Assembly (NCBI GenBank): GCA_947396885.1
Contig: OX377206.1
Location: 3,623,634-3,687,633 of the forward strand
Reading direction: 5' to 3'
Source of the DNA: Heligmosomoides polygyrus polygyrus
Lineage: Eukaryota; Nematoda; Chromadorea; Rhabditida; Heligmosomidae
DNA: 64,000 bases
The notes beneath the pieces are model-generated. The model did not search any database, was not told where the DNA came from, and saw only the letters and a program-made list of their open reading frames with translations. This document shows, piece by piece, positions 63,978 to 64,000 of the stretch; position 1 is the stretch's first letter; each line of letters starts with the position of its first letter. Both the position numbers and the translations under genes were made by a program.

Positions 63978-64000
63978 GATTGCTACGGCGAGCTCATAGA
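63978..64000 (+). CDS. Candidate further exon, cut by window edge
   Basis: Acceptor TATTTTCAG followed by a frame reading DCYGELI in phase 0, compatible with the donor proposed at 63430. Only 23 bases are visible. Confidence 0.3.

Overview
This looks like nuclear DNA of a nematode, probably a clade V strongylid (hookworm-like) worm. The reasons are the short T-rich TTTTCAG-type splice acceptors, the RTE-type LINE fragments, a BEL/Pao element with an envelope gene of the kind known from C. elegans Cer7-type elements, and a very high load of short palindromic elements. No bacterial-style operon, rRNA, CRISPR array or convincing functional tRNA is visible. One 200-base assembly gap (35347-35546) is present.

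Left part (1-36 kb) is accessory DNA. It holds decayed RTE LINE fragments (1-95, 700-1240, 3715-4075), two copies of a tRNA-derived SINE with intact Pol III A and B boxes (148-353, 33048-33254), a 56-bp minisatellite (about 2990-3695) and GC-rich MITEs. A complete 9.5-kb BEL/Pao LTR retrotransposon lies at 5930-15416: 333-bp LTRs, gag-pol with a frameshift in integrase, an envelope-like gene, and a third Arg/Ser/Pro-rich coiled-coil ORF. The 3' half of this element plus its right flank (11080-17174) is repeated in tandem at 17179-23271, joined by 4 extra bases. The right flank belongs to a large palindromic element (about 15600-25550). From 26 to 35 kb there are minisatellites, dispersed TCCGGAT-type repeats and a long-TIR DNA transposon.

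Right part (36-64 kb) is mostly one host gene, on the plus strand, encoding a very large SecA-like protein. Exons at 36441-36640, 36891-37531 and 44690-52404 join in phase with GT..AG borders and give at least 2,851 codons. Smaller candidate exons at 58516-58626, 63229-63429 and 63978-64000+ are all phase 0 and may complete the C-terminus beyond the window. The 7.7-kb exon carries the SecA ATPase motor signatures: VNTGEGKS, DEVDS, a GTLG motif, TNLAGRGTDIE and GRAARCG. A glycine-rich collagen-like segment precedes the motor; a wing-like region and a hydrophobic segment follow it. SecA is the motor of bacterial and plastid protein export and is not part of the textbook animal secretion machinery, so this is the most striking item in the window.

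The gene's introns are packed with transposons. Intron 2 (7.2 kb) holds a CR1/jockey-like LINE starting a few bases after the splice donor, then a Ty3-type LTR element with a GTAAC target duplication, which has a Penelope-like element inside it. The next intron(s) hold an RTE LINE, a mariner fragment, a Tc5/pogo-like DDE transposon and several palindromic elements.
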